From: JBDIAG01 sp047974565
Lineage (GTDB): Bacteria; Actinomycetota; Actinomycetes; Actinomycetales; CAWJMD01
Reading direction: 5' to 3'
DNA length: 64,000 nt
Assembly: GCA_047974565.1 (NCBI GenBank)
Contig: JBKECN010000057.1
Span: 1-64,000, forward strand
Positions 15,727 through 24,121 of this stretch are shown in pieces (position 1 is the first letter of the stretch; the number at the start of each line of letters is the position of its first letter). Below the pieces are notes generated by a model that saw nothing but the letters and a program-made list of their open reading frames with translations, was not told the DNA's origin and searched no databases. The translations under genes and the position numbers were made by a program.

Positions 15727-17133
15727 GTGAGCCAGCCCCAGCCCGAGGTCGCCCCCTCGGTCTTCGTGCATTCACGCCTGGGCCAGATCCGGCAGTGGCT
15801 CAACGACGTGGCCCGCAACCAGCCGTCCCGGCTGGCTCTGCTGGTCTTCGCGCTGGTCATCGGGGTGGTCACCGTCCTGCTCTGCCTGCCCTTCGCCACC
15901 GCCTCCGGACAGCGGGCGCGCTTCGTCGACGCGCTCTTCACCGCCACCTCGGCGGTGTGCGTGACCGGGCTGACCACGGTGGACACCGGGACCTACTGGT
16001 CGTACTTCGGGCAGGGCGTGATCCTGGTGGCGATCAAGGTCGGGGGGCTGGGCGTGATCACCATCGCCGCCCTGCTCAGCCTGGCCGTCTCGCGCCGGCT
16101 CGCGCTGACCAGCCGGCTGCTGGCCCAGCAGGAGACCAAGGCCGATCGACTTGGCGAGGTCGGCACGCTGCTGCGCTACGTCTTCGGCATCTCCACCGCC
16201 CTGGAGGCGATCCTCTTCCTGGTGCTGCTGCCGCGCTTCCTCACCCACGAGGAGAGCCTGCCGGTGGCCAGCTGGCACGCACTCTTCTACGCGCTCAGCG
16301 CGGTGAACAGCGCGGGATTCACCTCGCACCCGGGCGGCATGCCCGGCTATGCCGGCGGGGACTGGTGGTTGAGCCTGCCGATCGCCATCGGGGTCTTCAT
16401 CGGCGGCATCGGCTTTCCGGTGATGGTCACCGTGGGACGCGGGTGGCGCCGGCCCTCACGGTGGAACCTGCACGCCAAACTCACCCTCACCACGACCTTC
16501 ATCCTGCTCGGCCTGTCGCTGCTGATGTACGCCACCTTCGAATGGACGAACCCGGCGAGCCTGGCCCCTTTGAGTTTCGGCGACAAGATCCTCAATGTCA
16601 TCTTCCTGTCGGTGATGCCGCGCTCGGGGGGCTTCTCCATCCTGCCGACGGACTCACTGCACGAGCAGACCTGGCTGATGACGGACCTGCTCATGTTCAT
16701 CGGCGGGGGCAGCGCCTCGACCGCGGGCGGGATCAAGGTCTCCACCGTGGCGGTGCTCTTCCTGGCCACCGTGGCCGAGGCCCGCGGCGACGCCGATGCC
16801 GAGGCCTTCGGCCGGCGGATCCCGGCGGGCACCCTGCGGCTGGCGGTCACCGTGCTGGCAGCCGGGGCGACCATGACCGTGCTGGCCACCACGGCGTTGG
16901 TGATGATCACCGGGGAACAACTGGACCGAGTGATGTTCGAGGTACTCTCGGCATTCAGCACCTGCGGGCTCTCCCTGGGCCTGACCCCGGATCTGCCCGA
17001 CTCGGGCAAGTATCTGCTCGTGGCCCTGATGTTCCTCGGCCGCACCGGCACCATGACCCTGGCTGCGGCCCTCGCCCTGCGCGAGCGGCCGCGGATGTTC
17101 CGACTCGCGGAAGAGAGGCCCATCGTTGGCTGA
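15727..17133 (+). CDS. trkH: Trk/Ktr potassium uptake protein, TrkH
   Basis: 468-aa potassium-translocating membrane subunit with four pore repeats. Selectivity segments seen: TSAVCVTGLTTVDTG, LSAVNSAGFTSHPGG, VMPRSGGFSILPTD and LSAFSTCGLSLG, each with the filter glycine. The GTG start lies a short way into the segment after the divergent deacetylase gene. The stop overlaps the trkA start by eight bases, so the two subunits are translationally coupled. It belongs to the KtrB-like short TrkH group. Confidence 0.95.
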   Translation: MSQPQPEVAPSVFVHSRLGQIRQWLNDVARNQPSRLALLVFALVIGVVTVLLCLPFATASGQRARFVDALFTATSAVCVTGLTTVDTGTYWSYFGQGVILVAIKVGGLGVITIAALLSLAVSRRLALTSRLLAQQETKADRLGEVGTLLRYVFGISTALEAILFLVLLPRFLTHEESLPVASWHALFYALSAVNSAGFTSHPGGMPGYAGGDWWLSLPIAIGVFIGGIGFPVMVTVGRGWRRPSRWNLHAKLTLTTTFILLGLSLLMYATFEWTNPASLAPLSFGDKILNVIFLSVMPRSGGFSILPTDSLHEQTWLMTDLLMFIGGGSASTAGGIKVSTVAVLFLATVAEARGDADAEAFGRRIPAGTLRLAVTVLAAGATMTVLATTALVMITGEQLDRVMFEVLSAFSTCGLSLGLTPDLPDSGKYLLVALMFLGRTGTMTLAAALALRERPRMFRLAEERPIVG

Positions 17134-17794
17134 CCGTAACCGTCGCGACAACGCAGTGCTGGTGATCGGCCTGGGCCGTTTCGGCGCGGCGATCGCCGAT
17201 GCCCTGGACCGGCTCGGGCACGACGTGCTGGCCATCGACCGGGACCCGGAGCGGGTGCGGGAGTGGAGCGGGCGACTCACCCACGTCGCGGAGGCGGACG
17301 GCACCAACATGGATGCCCTGCGCCAGCTCGGGTGTCAGGAGTTCCCGATCGCGGTGGTGGGCATCGGGGGCTCGATCGAGTCGAGTGTGCTGGCCACCGC
17401 CAACCTGGTCGACCTGGGCAACCGGCAGGTGTGGGCCAAGGCGCTGAGTTCACGGCACGGCCGCATCCTGGAGCGGATCGGTGCCCACCGGGTGGTGTAC
17501 CCCGAGGCCGATGCCGGCGAGCGGGTGGCCCACCTGGTCAGCGGCCGGTTGCTGGACTACATCGAGTTCGAGGACGGCTTCGTGATCGTCTCGATGCGCC
17601 CCCCGGAGGAGACCCAGGGGTTCACCCTGGCCCAGTCGAAGATCAGGCAGAAGTACGGGGTGACGGTGATCGGGGTGAAGTCGCCCGGTGAGGATTTCAC
17701 CTATGCCGTGCCCGAGACGAGGATCTCCAAGCACGACACCCTCATCGTCTCTGGCAACAACCAGTTGATCGAACGGTTCGCCGCCCGGCCCTGA
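17126..17794 (+). CDS. trkA: Trk/Ktr potassium uptake regulator, TrkA
   Basis: 222-aa cytoplasmic gating subunit. The N-terminal RCK_N domain carries the Rossmann motif VLVIGLGRFGAAIADALDRLGHDVLAIDRDPERV. The C-terminal RCK_C domain spans residues 140-220 (LAQSKIRQKYGVTVIGVKSPGEDF, HDTLIVSG). The start is TTG at 17126, inside the trkH stop region, with GAGAGG about seven bases upstream. Nucleotide binding here normally controls the TrkH pore. Confidence 0.94.
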   Translation: MADRNRRDNAVLVIGLGRFGAAIADALDRLGHDVLAIDRDPERVREWSGRLTHVAEADGTNMDALRQLGCQEFPIAVVGIGGSIESSVLATANLVDLGNRQVWAKALSSRHGRILERIGAHRVVYPEADAGERVAHLVSGRLLDYIEFEDGFVIVSMRPPEETQGFTLAQSKIRQKYGVTVIGVKSPGEDFTYAVPETRISKHDTLIVSGNNQLIERFAARP

Positions 17795-17848
17795 GGATTT
17801 CCGGGCGCGCCCCGGTGAGCGGGCGACGAGCCCGTAGGCGGGATCTGG

Positions 17849-18727
17849 TCAGCGGCGCCAGAAGTCCAGGTGGTCACGGCCTGGACGAAAGCCCACCGAT
17901 TCCACCAGATCCACGGCGACCTCGAAACGGTCCCCGACACCATAGGGGTGATGGGCGTCGGAGCCGAACGAGACCGCGCCACCGCCCACCTCGTACCACC
18001 AGCCCAGCAGTCGTGCCGAGGCCGGCGGCGACTTGGTGTTCACCTCCAGAACCCGGCCCTGACCGGCCAGCTCGGTCAGCACCGCTCGCAGCTCCTCTTC
18101 GAAATCGGTTTCCTGGTAAGGGATCTCACGAGGCCAATAGCGACGGGGGAAGTCGATGTGAGCGAGTATCTCGAACACGTCGGACTCTCGGATCATGGTC
18201 AGCAACTCGACCAGGTAGCGGCGCATCACCTCATGCGGTCCGAGCGCGTCCATCCCGTGGTGCGCATAGCGCAAAGTCGTGTCGAAGACGATGGCATGCA
18301 GCGAACCCAGCACCCGGTCCGGGGTGAAGGTACGCATGAGGTCGGCCAGGCTGGCCCCGAACAGATGGGGCTCACCGGCCTCCATCCCGGTGAGGATCCG
18401 CAGGTCCGGAAACAGGTCGCGGCAGCGTTCGAGCTCGTCCAGGTAGGGCTCAGGATCGAAAGGGGCGAAGGACCGGTGTGCCAGTCGATGCTCGGCCAGG
18501 TCGCCGATCCTGTCGGCTGGACCCCAACTGACGAAGTCGACGTGCTCGGTGAAGGCGACAGCAGGTAGCCCCAACTGGACGGCCCGGTGGCAACTCTGCT
18601 CCATGTCCCCGCGGCCCCAGGCGTCGTAGGAGAACTGGCTGTGCAGGTGACTGTCCGCGGGCAGTACCCGGCCACGTGGCCCAGAAACGATCGGCCCAGG
18701 GACCATCGGCCCAGACGACTCAGCCAT
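17849..18727 (-). CDS. PHP-domain phosphoesterase (HisJ-like)
   Basis: 292-aa PHP-fold metal-dependent phosphoesterase. Metal-site motifs: DSHLHSQFSYDAWG, FTEHVDFVSWG, TGMEAGEPHLF, LGSLHAI, LAHIDFPRRYW and SFGSDAHHPYGVG. This set matches HisJ-type histidinol-phosphatases, but no other his gene lies nearby, so the substrate is open. The first 20 residues (SSGPMVPGPIVSGPRG) are low-complexity and come from short duplicated DNA words. The start overlaps the end of proC by eight bases, so it is probably co-transcribed. Confidence 0.87.
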   Translation of the reverse strand: MAESSGPMVPGPIVSGPRGRVLPADSHLHSQFSYDAWGRGDMEQSCHRAVQLGLPAVAFTEHVDFVSWGPADRIGDLAEHRLAHRSFAPFDPEPYLDELERCRDLFPDLRILTGMEAGEPHLFGASLADLMRTFTPDRVLGSLHAIVFDTTLRYAHHGMDALGPHEVMRRYLVELLTMIRESDVFEILAHIDFPRRYWPREIPYQETDFEEELRAVLTELAGQGRVLEVNTKSPPASARLLGWWYEVGGGAVSFGSDAHHPYGVGDRFEVAVDLVESVGFRPGRDHLDFWRR

Positions 18728-19553
18728 CGCCTCGGGCCAGCTGTTTGGAGCGGTCCCGGGCAGCCTCGACGGCGTCCATCACAGCGGCTTTGACAGCCCG
18801 CTGGTCCAGCACCCGCAGAGCCGCGATGGTGGTGCCGGCCGGGCTGGAGACCTGCTCGCGGGCCAGGCCGGGGTGGTCGCCGCGTTCGCGCAGCATGGTG
18901 GCCGCGCCGTACAGGGTCTGCACCGCCAGTTCGGTGGCGGTGGGACGGGGCAGGCCCACCAGGATCCCCGCCTCGATCAGCGCCTCGGCCAGGTAGAAGA
19001 CATAGGCGGGGCCGGAGCCGGACACCGCGGTCACCGCGTCCTGGGAGTACTCGGGCACCTCCACCACCCGGCCGGTGGCTTCCAGCAGTGCCCGGGTCCG
19101 CGCCAGGTGCCCGTCCGTGCAGTGAGAACCGGGCGAGATGGCCGCCATCCCTTGATTCACCAGGGCCGGGGTGTTCGGCATCACCCGCACCACCGGGGTC
19201 CCGGGCGGCAACTGGTTCTCCACCCGCTGGGTGCTGACCCCGGCGGCCACCGAGACCACCAAGGTGCCCGGGTCGAGGACGTCGCGCACCTCGGTCAGCA
19301 CGGCGTCGATGTCCTGGGGCTTGACCACCACCAGCAGGGTCTCGCCCTGCCGGGCGGCCTCCACGTTATCCACCACGCGCACGCCATAGCGTTCGTGCAG
19401 TTCGGCCGCGCGGTCCGGACGTCTCTCGGCGATCAGCACCCGCTCGGGAGTCCATCCCGCCCGCAGGACCCCCGCCAGAAGAGTCTCGCCCATCACGCCG
19501 GCACCGAGAATGGCCACCGTCTCGCGGAGGCCCGGGTTCGTGTCACTTGCCAT
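18720..19553 (-). CDS. proC: Pyrroline-5-carboxylate reductase
   Basis: 277-aa NAD(P)H-dependent enzyme for the last step of proline synthesis. Seen: VAILGAGVMGETLLAGVLRAGW (Rossmann), VVKPQDIDAVL, VSVAAGVSTQRVENQLP, VVRVMPNTPALVNQGMAAI, and the C-terminal signature AVSGSGPAYVFYLAEALIEAG with SSPAGTTIAALRVLD. The length is normal. Its position near the HTH-bS22 cluster matches Rv0500 in M. tuberculosis. Confidence 0.96.
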   Translation of the reverse strand: MASDTNPGLRETVAILGAGVMGETLLAGVLRAGWTPERVLIAERRPDRAAELHERYGVRVVDNVEAARQGETLLVVVKPQDIDAVLTEVRDVLDPGTLVVSVAAGVSTQRVENQLPPGTPVVRVMPNTPALVNQGMAAISPGSHCTDGHLARTRALLEATGRVVEVPEYSQDAVTAVSGSGPAYVFYLAEALIEAGILVGLPRPTATELAVQTLYGAATMLRERGDHPGLAREQVSSPAGTTIAALRVLDQRAVKAAVMDAVEAARDRSKQLARGDG

Positions 19554-19601
19554 GAACCCACGCTAGCGACCGTCGCCGGTCCGGTTGGCCACGCGGGCTT
19601 A

Positions 19602-19639
19602 CCTATCGGTTCTGGCCCGGGTCCTATCGGTTCTGGCCC
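19602..19639. repeat. 21-bp tandem duplication across a stop codon
   Basis: CCTATCGGTTCTGGCCC occurs at 19602-19618 and 19623-19639, offset 21 bp. The right copy holds the last codons and TAG of the TIM-barrel gene; the left copy repeats them in frame just after the stop. Confidence 0.9.
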
Positions 19640-20436
19640 AGGTGGGTGCGGGCGTAGTCGAGGGAGTACGACAGCAGGTCCTCGCGCTGCGCGGGTGTCT
19701 TGCAGCGCCGCGTGTTCAGTTCGAGCACGACGTGATGCTCGTAGTCCGCCTCGGCGAGCGCCTGCAGCACCTCGGCGCAGGGCTGGGTGCCCTTGCCGGG
19801 CGGCAGGTGCTCGTCCTTCATCGATCCGCTGCCGTCGGCCAGGTGCAGGTGCCGCATCCGGCCCTCGGCGAGCATCCGGCGTACGGCGCCCAGGCTGTCG
19901 GCGTGGGCGGTAGCCGCATGGGACAGGTCCCAGGTGATGTGGGCGTAGTCCTCGTCGCTGGGGTCGTGGTCGGGCAGGTAGGCGGGCATCTCCCGTCCGC
20001 CGATCCGCCAGGGGTACATGTTCTCCACCGCGATCGCCAGGCCGGAGTCCGCGGCAATCGCGCCCACCCCGGAGACGAACTCCTCGGCATAGCCGCGCTG
20101 CCACCGAAAGGGCGGGTGCGCCACGATCGTGTCGACCTCCAGGCGCTGCGCCATGGCCACCGCCCCGGTGATCTTGGCCCACGCCTCCTTCCCCCAGACC
20201 CGTTGGGTGACAAGGAGGGTCGGGGAATGGATGGCCAGGATGGGCAACTGGAAGCGTTGCACGAGGTCGGCCAGCGCGTGGGTGTCCTGGCTGATCGGCG
20301 AACTCCAGACCAGCACCTCGACGCCGTCGTAGCCGGCCTTGGCTGCCAGCTCGAACCCCGCCTCGACTCCCAGCGGGTACACCGACGACGTGGAGAGCCC
20401 GACGGGGATGCGGGGCTCGGGCTCAGGAGTGCTCAC
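19624..20436 (-). CDS. TIM-barrel sugar-phosphate isomerase/epimerase-like protein
   Basis: 270-aa AP-endonuclease-2-like TIM barrel. Seen: IPVGLSTSSVYPLGVEAGFELAAKAGYDGVEVLVW, ILAIHSP, TIVAHPPFRWQ, IAVENMYPW (metal Glu), ITWDLSHAATAH (metal Asp and His), MRHLHLADGSG (His) and HHVVLELNTRR (Glu). The start is GTG at 20436 (VSTPEPEPRIPVGL); further upstream codons read as non-coding. It corresponds to Rv0498 in position and fold. The substrate is unknown. The last codons and stop (GQNR-stop) are tandemly duplicated in 21 bp of DNA. Confidence 0.88.
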   Translation of the reverse strand: MSTPEPEPRIPVGLSTSSVYPLGVEAGFELAAKAGYDGVEVLVWSSPISQDTHALADLVQRFQLPILAIHSPTLLVTQRVWGKEAWAKITGAVAMAQRLEVDTIVAHPPFRWQRGYAEEFVSGVGAIAADSGLAIAVENMYPWRIGGREMPAYLPDHDPSDEDYAHITWDLSHAATAHADSLGAVRRMLAEGRMRHLHLADGSGSMKDEHLPPGKGTQPCAEVLQALAEADYEHHVVLELNTRRCKTPAQREDLLSYSLDYARTHLGQNR

Positions 20437-20567
20437 CCGTTCACAGTACGACCTCCGTCGCCACGGGACCTCGCGTACACCAGGACGCCCGCCCAGCCGG
20501 TCGCCGACCACACCTCGGCCAGCGTGAGACGGCCTCGCCACCGGCAGACCCCCAGTAGGCTGCGCAC

Positions 20568-21344
20568 GTGGCCAAGCCAGTCGAGACACCCCTGGATGTC
20601 GCCCGCGCGTGGGTGGAGTTTCCCGACCCGGACACTCCGGACGGGGAACCACCGATCCAGGTCTTCCGGGCCGACCTCACCTGGCTGACCTCCTCGTGGA
20701 CCTGCATCTTCGGGCGCGGGTGCAAGGGGATCTATGCCGACCGGCCCGACGACGGCTGCTGCACGCTCGGCGCACACTTCTCCGATGCCGATGATGAGAC
20801 CCGGGTGGCTGGCGCGGTCTCCCGCCTCACCAGGAAACTCTGGCAGCGTCACGACTCGGGCGACCACGGCTGGACGGAGGTCGATGGCGAGGGTTCGCGC
20901 AAGACCCGGGTGGTCGACGGTGCCTGCATCTTCCTCAACGATCCCGATCATCCGCGGCCCGGGTGCGCGCTGCACCACCTGGCGGTCAAGGAGCGGGTCT
21001 CGTTCGTCACCACCAAGCCGGACGTGTGCTGGCAACTCCCGCTGCGACGCACCTACCGCACGATCGAGCGCCCGGACGGTACCAGCTACCTGGAGGTCAC
21101 CCTGGCCGAGTACGACCGCCGGGGCTGGGGCGAGGGCGGGCATGACCTGGACTGGTACTGCTCGGGCAATCCGGCGGCGCACATCGCAGATCGTCCGGTC
21201 TATCTCAGCAGCGCGGACGAGATCACCGAGTTGATCGGCAAGTCCGCCTACACCGTGTTGGTCGCCCTGTGCGAACAGCACGAGTCGGCCCGCAAGCGGC
21301 TCCCGTTGACCGTGCACCCCGCCACCCGGGCGGCCCAGAAGTAG
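20568..21344 (+). CDS. Conserved cysteine-rich hypothetical protein
   Basis: 258-aa soluble protein with no family that I can name firmly. Eight cysteines stand out: C46 and C52 (WTCIFGRGCKGIY), C64-C65 (DDGCCTLGAHF), and single ones in GACIFLND, RPGCALHHLAV, PDVCWQLPLRR and DWYCSGNP. The spacing suggests a metal-binding site, perhaps like the YkgJ/DUF3109 putative zinc- or iron-chelating proteins. This is weak inference. GTG start. It lies divergent from the TIM-barrel gene and four bases before a methyltransferase gene on the same strand, with which it may be co-transcribed. Confidence 0.8.
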   Translation: MAKPVETPLDVARAWVEFPDPDTPDGEPPIQVFRADLTWLTSSWTCIFGRGCKGIYADRPDDGCCTLGAHFSDADDETRVAGAVSRLTRKLWQRHDSGDHGWTEVDGEGSRKTRVVDGACIFLNDPDHPRPGCALHHLAVKERVSFVTTKPDVCWQLPLRRTYRTIERPDGTSYLEVTLAEYDRRGWGEGGHDLDWYCSGNPAAHIADRPVYLSSADEITELIGKSAYTVLVALCEQHESARKRLPLTVHPATRAAQK

Positions 21345-21348
21345 CCGC

Positions 21349-22065
21349 ATGGACCCTGCGGAGTTGCCGGGTACGATCGCCAGCCCGAACATCTGGTCGT
21401 CGCCGGACATCTACGAAGTGGAGAACCAGGGCGTCGATCCGGACCGGGTGATCGAAGGCGCGATGCGTTCGATCCACGACTGGGCCGGCCAACGGGTCCT
21501 CGACATCGGCTGCGGCACAGGTTTTCATCTTCCCCGGTTCGCCGAGGACGCAGCCCGGGTGTACGGCGTCGAGCCCTATCCACCGCTCGTCGAGCGGGCC
21601 GCGGCCAGGCTCGGCCGACTGGACGCCGAAACCGCCTCGCGGATCGAGCTATTGACCGCCTCGGCCCACGAACTGCCACTGCCGCAGCAGAGCGTGGACG
21701 TGGCCCATGCCCGCTGGGCGTACTTCTTCGGGCCTGGCTGCGAGCCCGGCCTGGCCGAGCTGGACCGCGTGATGCGCCCAGCCGGAACGGCTTTCGTGAT
21801 CGACAATGACCCGACCAGATCGACCTTCGGCCGCTGGTTCAGCACTGCGCTGCCCGACTACGACGCCTTGGCAGTGCAACGCTTCTGGGCTCGAAAGGGA
21901 TGGACCAGAACGCCTTTGACGATCCGTTGGGAGTTCGCGACTCGGGCGGACTTCGAGGCGGTGGTCGGCATCGAGTTCGCTCCGGCGAGGGCAGCGCAGA
22001 TCCTTGCGAGCCACCCGGGTAGCGAAGTCGACTATGCAGTGAACCTCTGGCACAAGCGTTTCTAG
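21349..22065 (+). CDS. Class I SAM-dependent methyltransferase
   Basis: 238-aa methyltransferase. The SAM site is RVLDIGCGTGFHLPRFA (motif I), with YGVEPYPPLVERAAARL (motif II) and LPLPQQSVDVAHARWAYFF plus LDRVMRPAGTAFVIDND (later motifs). It resembles UbiE/MenG-type small-molecule methyltransferases, but the substrate is not evident. It follows the cysteine-rich gene by four bases. Its last 25 bases, including the stop, are repeated imperfectly 44 bp downstream, beyond the gene. Confidence 0.88.
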   Translation: MDPAELPGTIASPNIWSSPDIYEVENQGVDPDRVIEGAMRSIHDWAGQRVLDIGCGTGFHLPRFAEDAARVYGVEPYPPLVERAAARLGRLDAETASRIELLTASAHELPLPQQSVDVAHARWAYFFGPGCEPGLAELDRVMRPAGTAFVIDNDPTRSTFGRWFSTALPDYDALAVQRFWARKGWTRTPLTIRWEFATRADFEAVVGIEFAPARAAQILASHPGSEVDYAVNLWHKRF

Positions 22066-22109
22066 TCGCGCACCGGCTTGCCGCGAACCTCTGGGACAAG
22101 CGTTTCCAG
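22041..22109 (+). repeat. Duplicated 3' end of a methyltransferase gene
   Basis: 22041-22065 (the last eight codons, NLWHKRF plus stop) recurs at 22085-22109 with two mismatches, an offset of 44 bp. The second copy is outside the gene. Confidence 0.9.
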
Positions 22110-22192
22110 CCCTTCCCGCCACCCCCTGCCCACCCTCGCCTACCCGCCCTACCAGCACGTCGCGTTCCTGCCAAGGTCTGGCCAAGTCGATG

Positions 22193-22210
22193 TAACTATG
22201 CATATAGTTA
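22193..22210. promoter_or_regulatory. Palindromic operator before the TRAP operon
   Basis: TAACTAT-GCAT-ATAGTTA: perfect 7-bp inverted arms with a 4-bp spacer in an AT-rich patch of otherwise GC-rich DNA, 38 bp upstream of the TRAP binding-protein start. Size and position suit a GntR- or TetR-type dimeric regulator. No regulator gene lies beside the operon. Confidence 0.6.
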
Positions 22211-22247
22211 TTAAGAATCGACACGGACGTCGACCTGGAGGCCGACC

Positions 22248-23483
22248 ATGACGCACCATCGCAATCGTCCCCGTCTCGGCATCGCCGTGGCGGCAGTGGC
22301 CACCATGCTGGCCGTCACCGCCTGCGCCGGGAGCGGAGGGGGTGGTTCATCCGAGGGGACCGCCACCACGCTGAAGTTGCAGGACATCTACGCGCCGGGG
22401 AACTCCTTCGCGGACGCCAGTCAGGCGTACGGCGACTACGTCACCGAGGCCACCGACGGTGAGATCACCTTCGAGTACTTCTGGTCCAACTCCGTTGCCC
22501 CCACCGACGAGGTGGCGGCTGCCATGAACGACGGACTGCTGGACATGGGACGGGTCCAGCCACCCGCCTCCCCCGCCGACTTCCCCACCATCAACTGGTT
22601 GAGCTCGGCGTCCTTCCTCAACTCCGGGGCCTTCCCGGCCGGCCTGCTGCAGAAGATCGGCGCCCATCTGGAGTTCGGCATCGACAACCCCGCCATGAAC
22701 GGCGATCTCGATGCACTCGGCATCCGGTACATCGCGCCGATGGCCCTGGTGCAGCAGTACGACCTGCTGTGCAAGGACCCGGTCCAGACCGTGGACGACC
22801 TGCGCGGCCGCAAGATCCGGGTGGCCGGCGCGGCCTGGGCCAACGAGGTGGAGAACCTCGGCGCCACTCCCGTCTCGCTGTTGCCCGAGGAGATCTACGA
22901 GGGCTACCAGCGGGGAATCGTGGACTGCGTCATGACCTACCCCACGCACTATGTGCTCTCCGGCCTCTGGGAGCTCGGAGGTCACTACGTGCCACTGCAA
23001 TTCAACGGCTGGAACCAGGACGGGCTGACCATCAGCAATACCGCTTGGGAGGACCTGTCGCCGGAGCAGCAGCAGGTGATGTACGAGGGAACTCGGGCCT
23101 GGCTGGAGAGTTACACCCAGGACCAGATCGAGTACTACTGGCAGTTCGCCACCCAGGCTCAGGAGCACGGCGTCCAGTTCGACACCCCGGACCCAGCGAT
23201 CCAGGAGCAGATCGATGCGTACCACCAGACGGTACTGACCACAATGGCGACCACCGCGCCACCGAGCGTGCAGGATCCGCAGGCCTTCCTCACCGAGTAC
23301 CAGGCCGCGAACGAGAAGTGGCTGGGCATCGTCGAAGAACTCGGCTTTAGCACCGACTACACCGGCCTGGACGGTTTCGTGGCCTCGCTCGACAACCCTG
23401 ACCAGGCTCCCGAGATCGATCTGGACCCATGGCTGGACCGGGTCATGCTCGAGGCCTACGGCATCGAGCCGGCCTCGAACTGA
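22248..23483 (+). CDS. TRAP transporter substrate-binding lipoprotein
   Basis: 411-aa DctP-family solute-binding protein. A Sec lipoprotein signal is visible, with basic MTHHRNRPR, a hydrophobic stretch and the lipobox LAVTAC. A Gly/Ser linker follows. The mature part has typical family segments: DLLCKDPVQTVDDLRGRKIRVAGAAWANEVENLGATPVSLLPEEIYEGYQRGIVDC and LTISNTAWEDLSPEQQQVM. GGAGG precedes the ATG. It is the first gene of a TRAP operon with small and large permease genes. The substrate is probably an organic acid, but it cannot be specified. Confidence 0.93.
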   Translation: MTHHRNRPRLGIAVAAVATMLAVTACAGSGGGGSSEGTATTLKLQDIYAPGNSFADASQAYGDYVTEATDGEITFEYFWSNSVAPTDEVAAAMNDGLLDMGRVQPPASPADFPTINWLSSASFLNSGAFPAGLLQKIGAHLEFGIDNPAMNGDLDALGIRYIAPMALVQQYDLLCKDPVQTVDDLRGRKIRVAGAAWANEVENLGATPVSLLPEEIYEGYQRGIVDCVMTYPTHYVLSGLWELGGHYVPLQFNGWNQDGLTISNTAWEDLSPEQQQVMYEGTRAWLESYTQDQIEYYWQFATQAQEHGVQFDTPDPAIQEQIDAYHQTVLTTMATTAPPSVQDPQAFLTEYQAANEKWLGIVEELGFSTDYTGLDGFVASLDNPDQAPEIDLDPWLDRVMLEAYGIEPASN

Positions 23484-23515
23484 GATCGTCCGGAACCGGC
23501 GACGAGGACGCGACC

Positions 23516-24121
23516 ATGAGCACCGACGAATCCCCCGGCCCGAAGGGAGCCGACCCCCGGTCCGCCGGGGGGCTCTCCCGGGTCACCGGGATCCTGTGGA
23601 CGGCCTACGCGGTGATCGGCGGAATCGGCGTGCTGGCACTGCTCGGCACGGTCGTCGCCGACGTGTTGCTGCGCTATTTCGCCGGTGCCGGGATCCGGGG
23701 CGGCAGCGACCTGGTCTCCTCCTGGTTCATGACCACGATCGCCTTCACCGGCATCGCGCTCATGCAGCGCCGGGGCGGTCTCATCCAGGTGGACTTCATC
23801 GCCGATGCGATGCCTGGACGGATCCGCCAGGTGGTGGACGTGCTGGCGCTGCTGGTGACCGCCCTGGTGGCCCTGCTCTTCGCCTGGTTCGGCCTTGAGC
23901 AGGCCATCGACCAGATGGAGGCCGGTGAGTACGCGCCGATCGGAAACCGTCCCATCTGGCCGTTCCGGTTCATGGTGCCGTTGGGCTTCGCAGGCTTCGC
24001 CCTGGCCTGTCTGCTCTCGGTGGTCGACGTGGTTCGCCGCGGCCCGGTGGAGATCCCGGCAGCCGAGCTCGAACGTGAGATCACCACCAGAGCCGGCGAG
24101 CGAGAAGGGAGCCCGACATGA
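23516..24121 (+). CDS. TRAP transporter small permease (DctQ)
   Basis: 201-aa, four-helix small membrane subunit. Seen: helix 1 (WTAYAVIGGIGVLALLGTVVADVLLRYF), the DctQ-typical LLRYFAGAGIRGGSDLVSSWFMTTIAFTGIALMQRRGGLIQVDF, and two further helices (VLALLVTALVALLFAWFG, FRFMVPLGFAGFALACLLSVV). The start at 23516 (MSTDESPG) has GAGGACG upstream. The stop overlaps the large-permease ATG by four bases. Confidence 0.91.
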   Translation: MSTDESPGPKGADPRSAGGLSRVTGILWTAYAVIGGIGVLALLGTVVADVLLRYFAGAGIRGGSDLVSSWFMTTIAFTGIALMQRRGGLIQVDFIADAMPGRIRQVVDVLALLVTALVALLFAWFGLEQAIDQMEAGEYAPIGNRPIWPFRFMVPLGFAGFALACLLSVVDVVRRGPVEIPAAELEREITTRAGEREGSPT

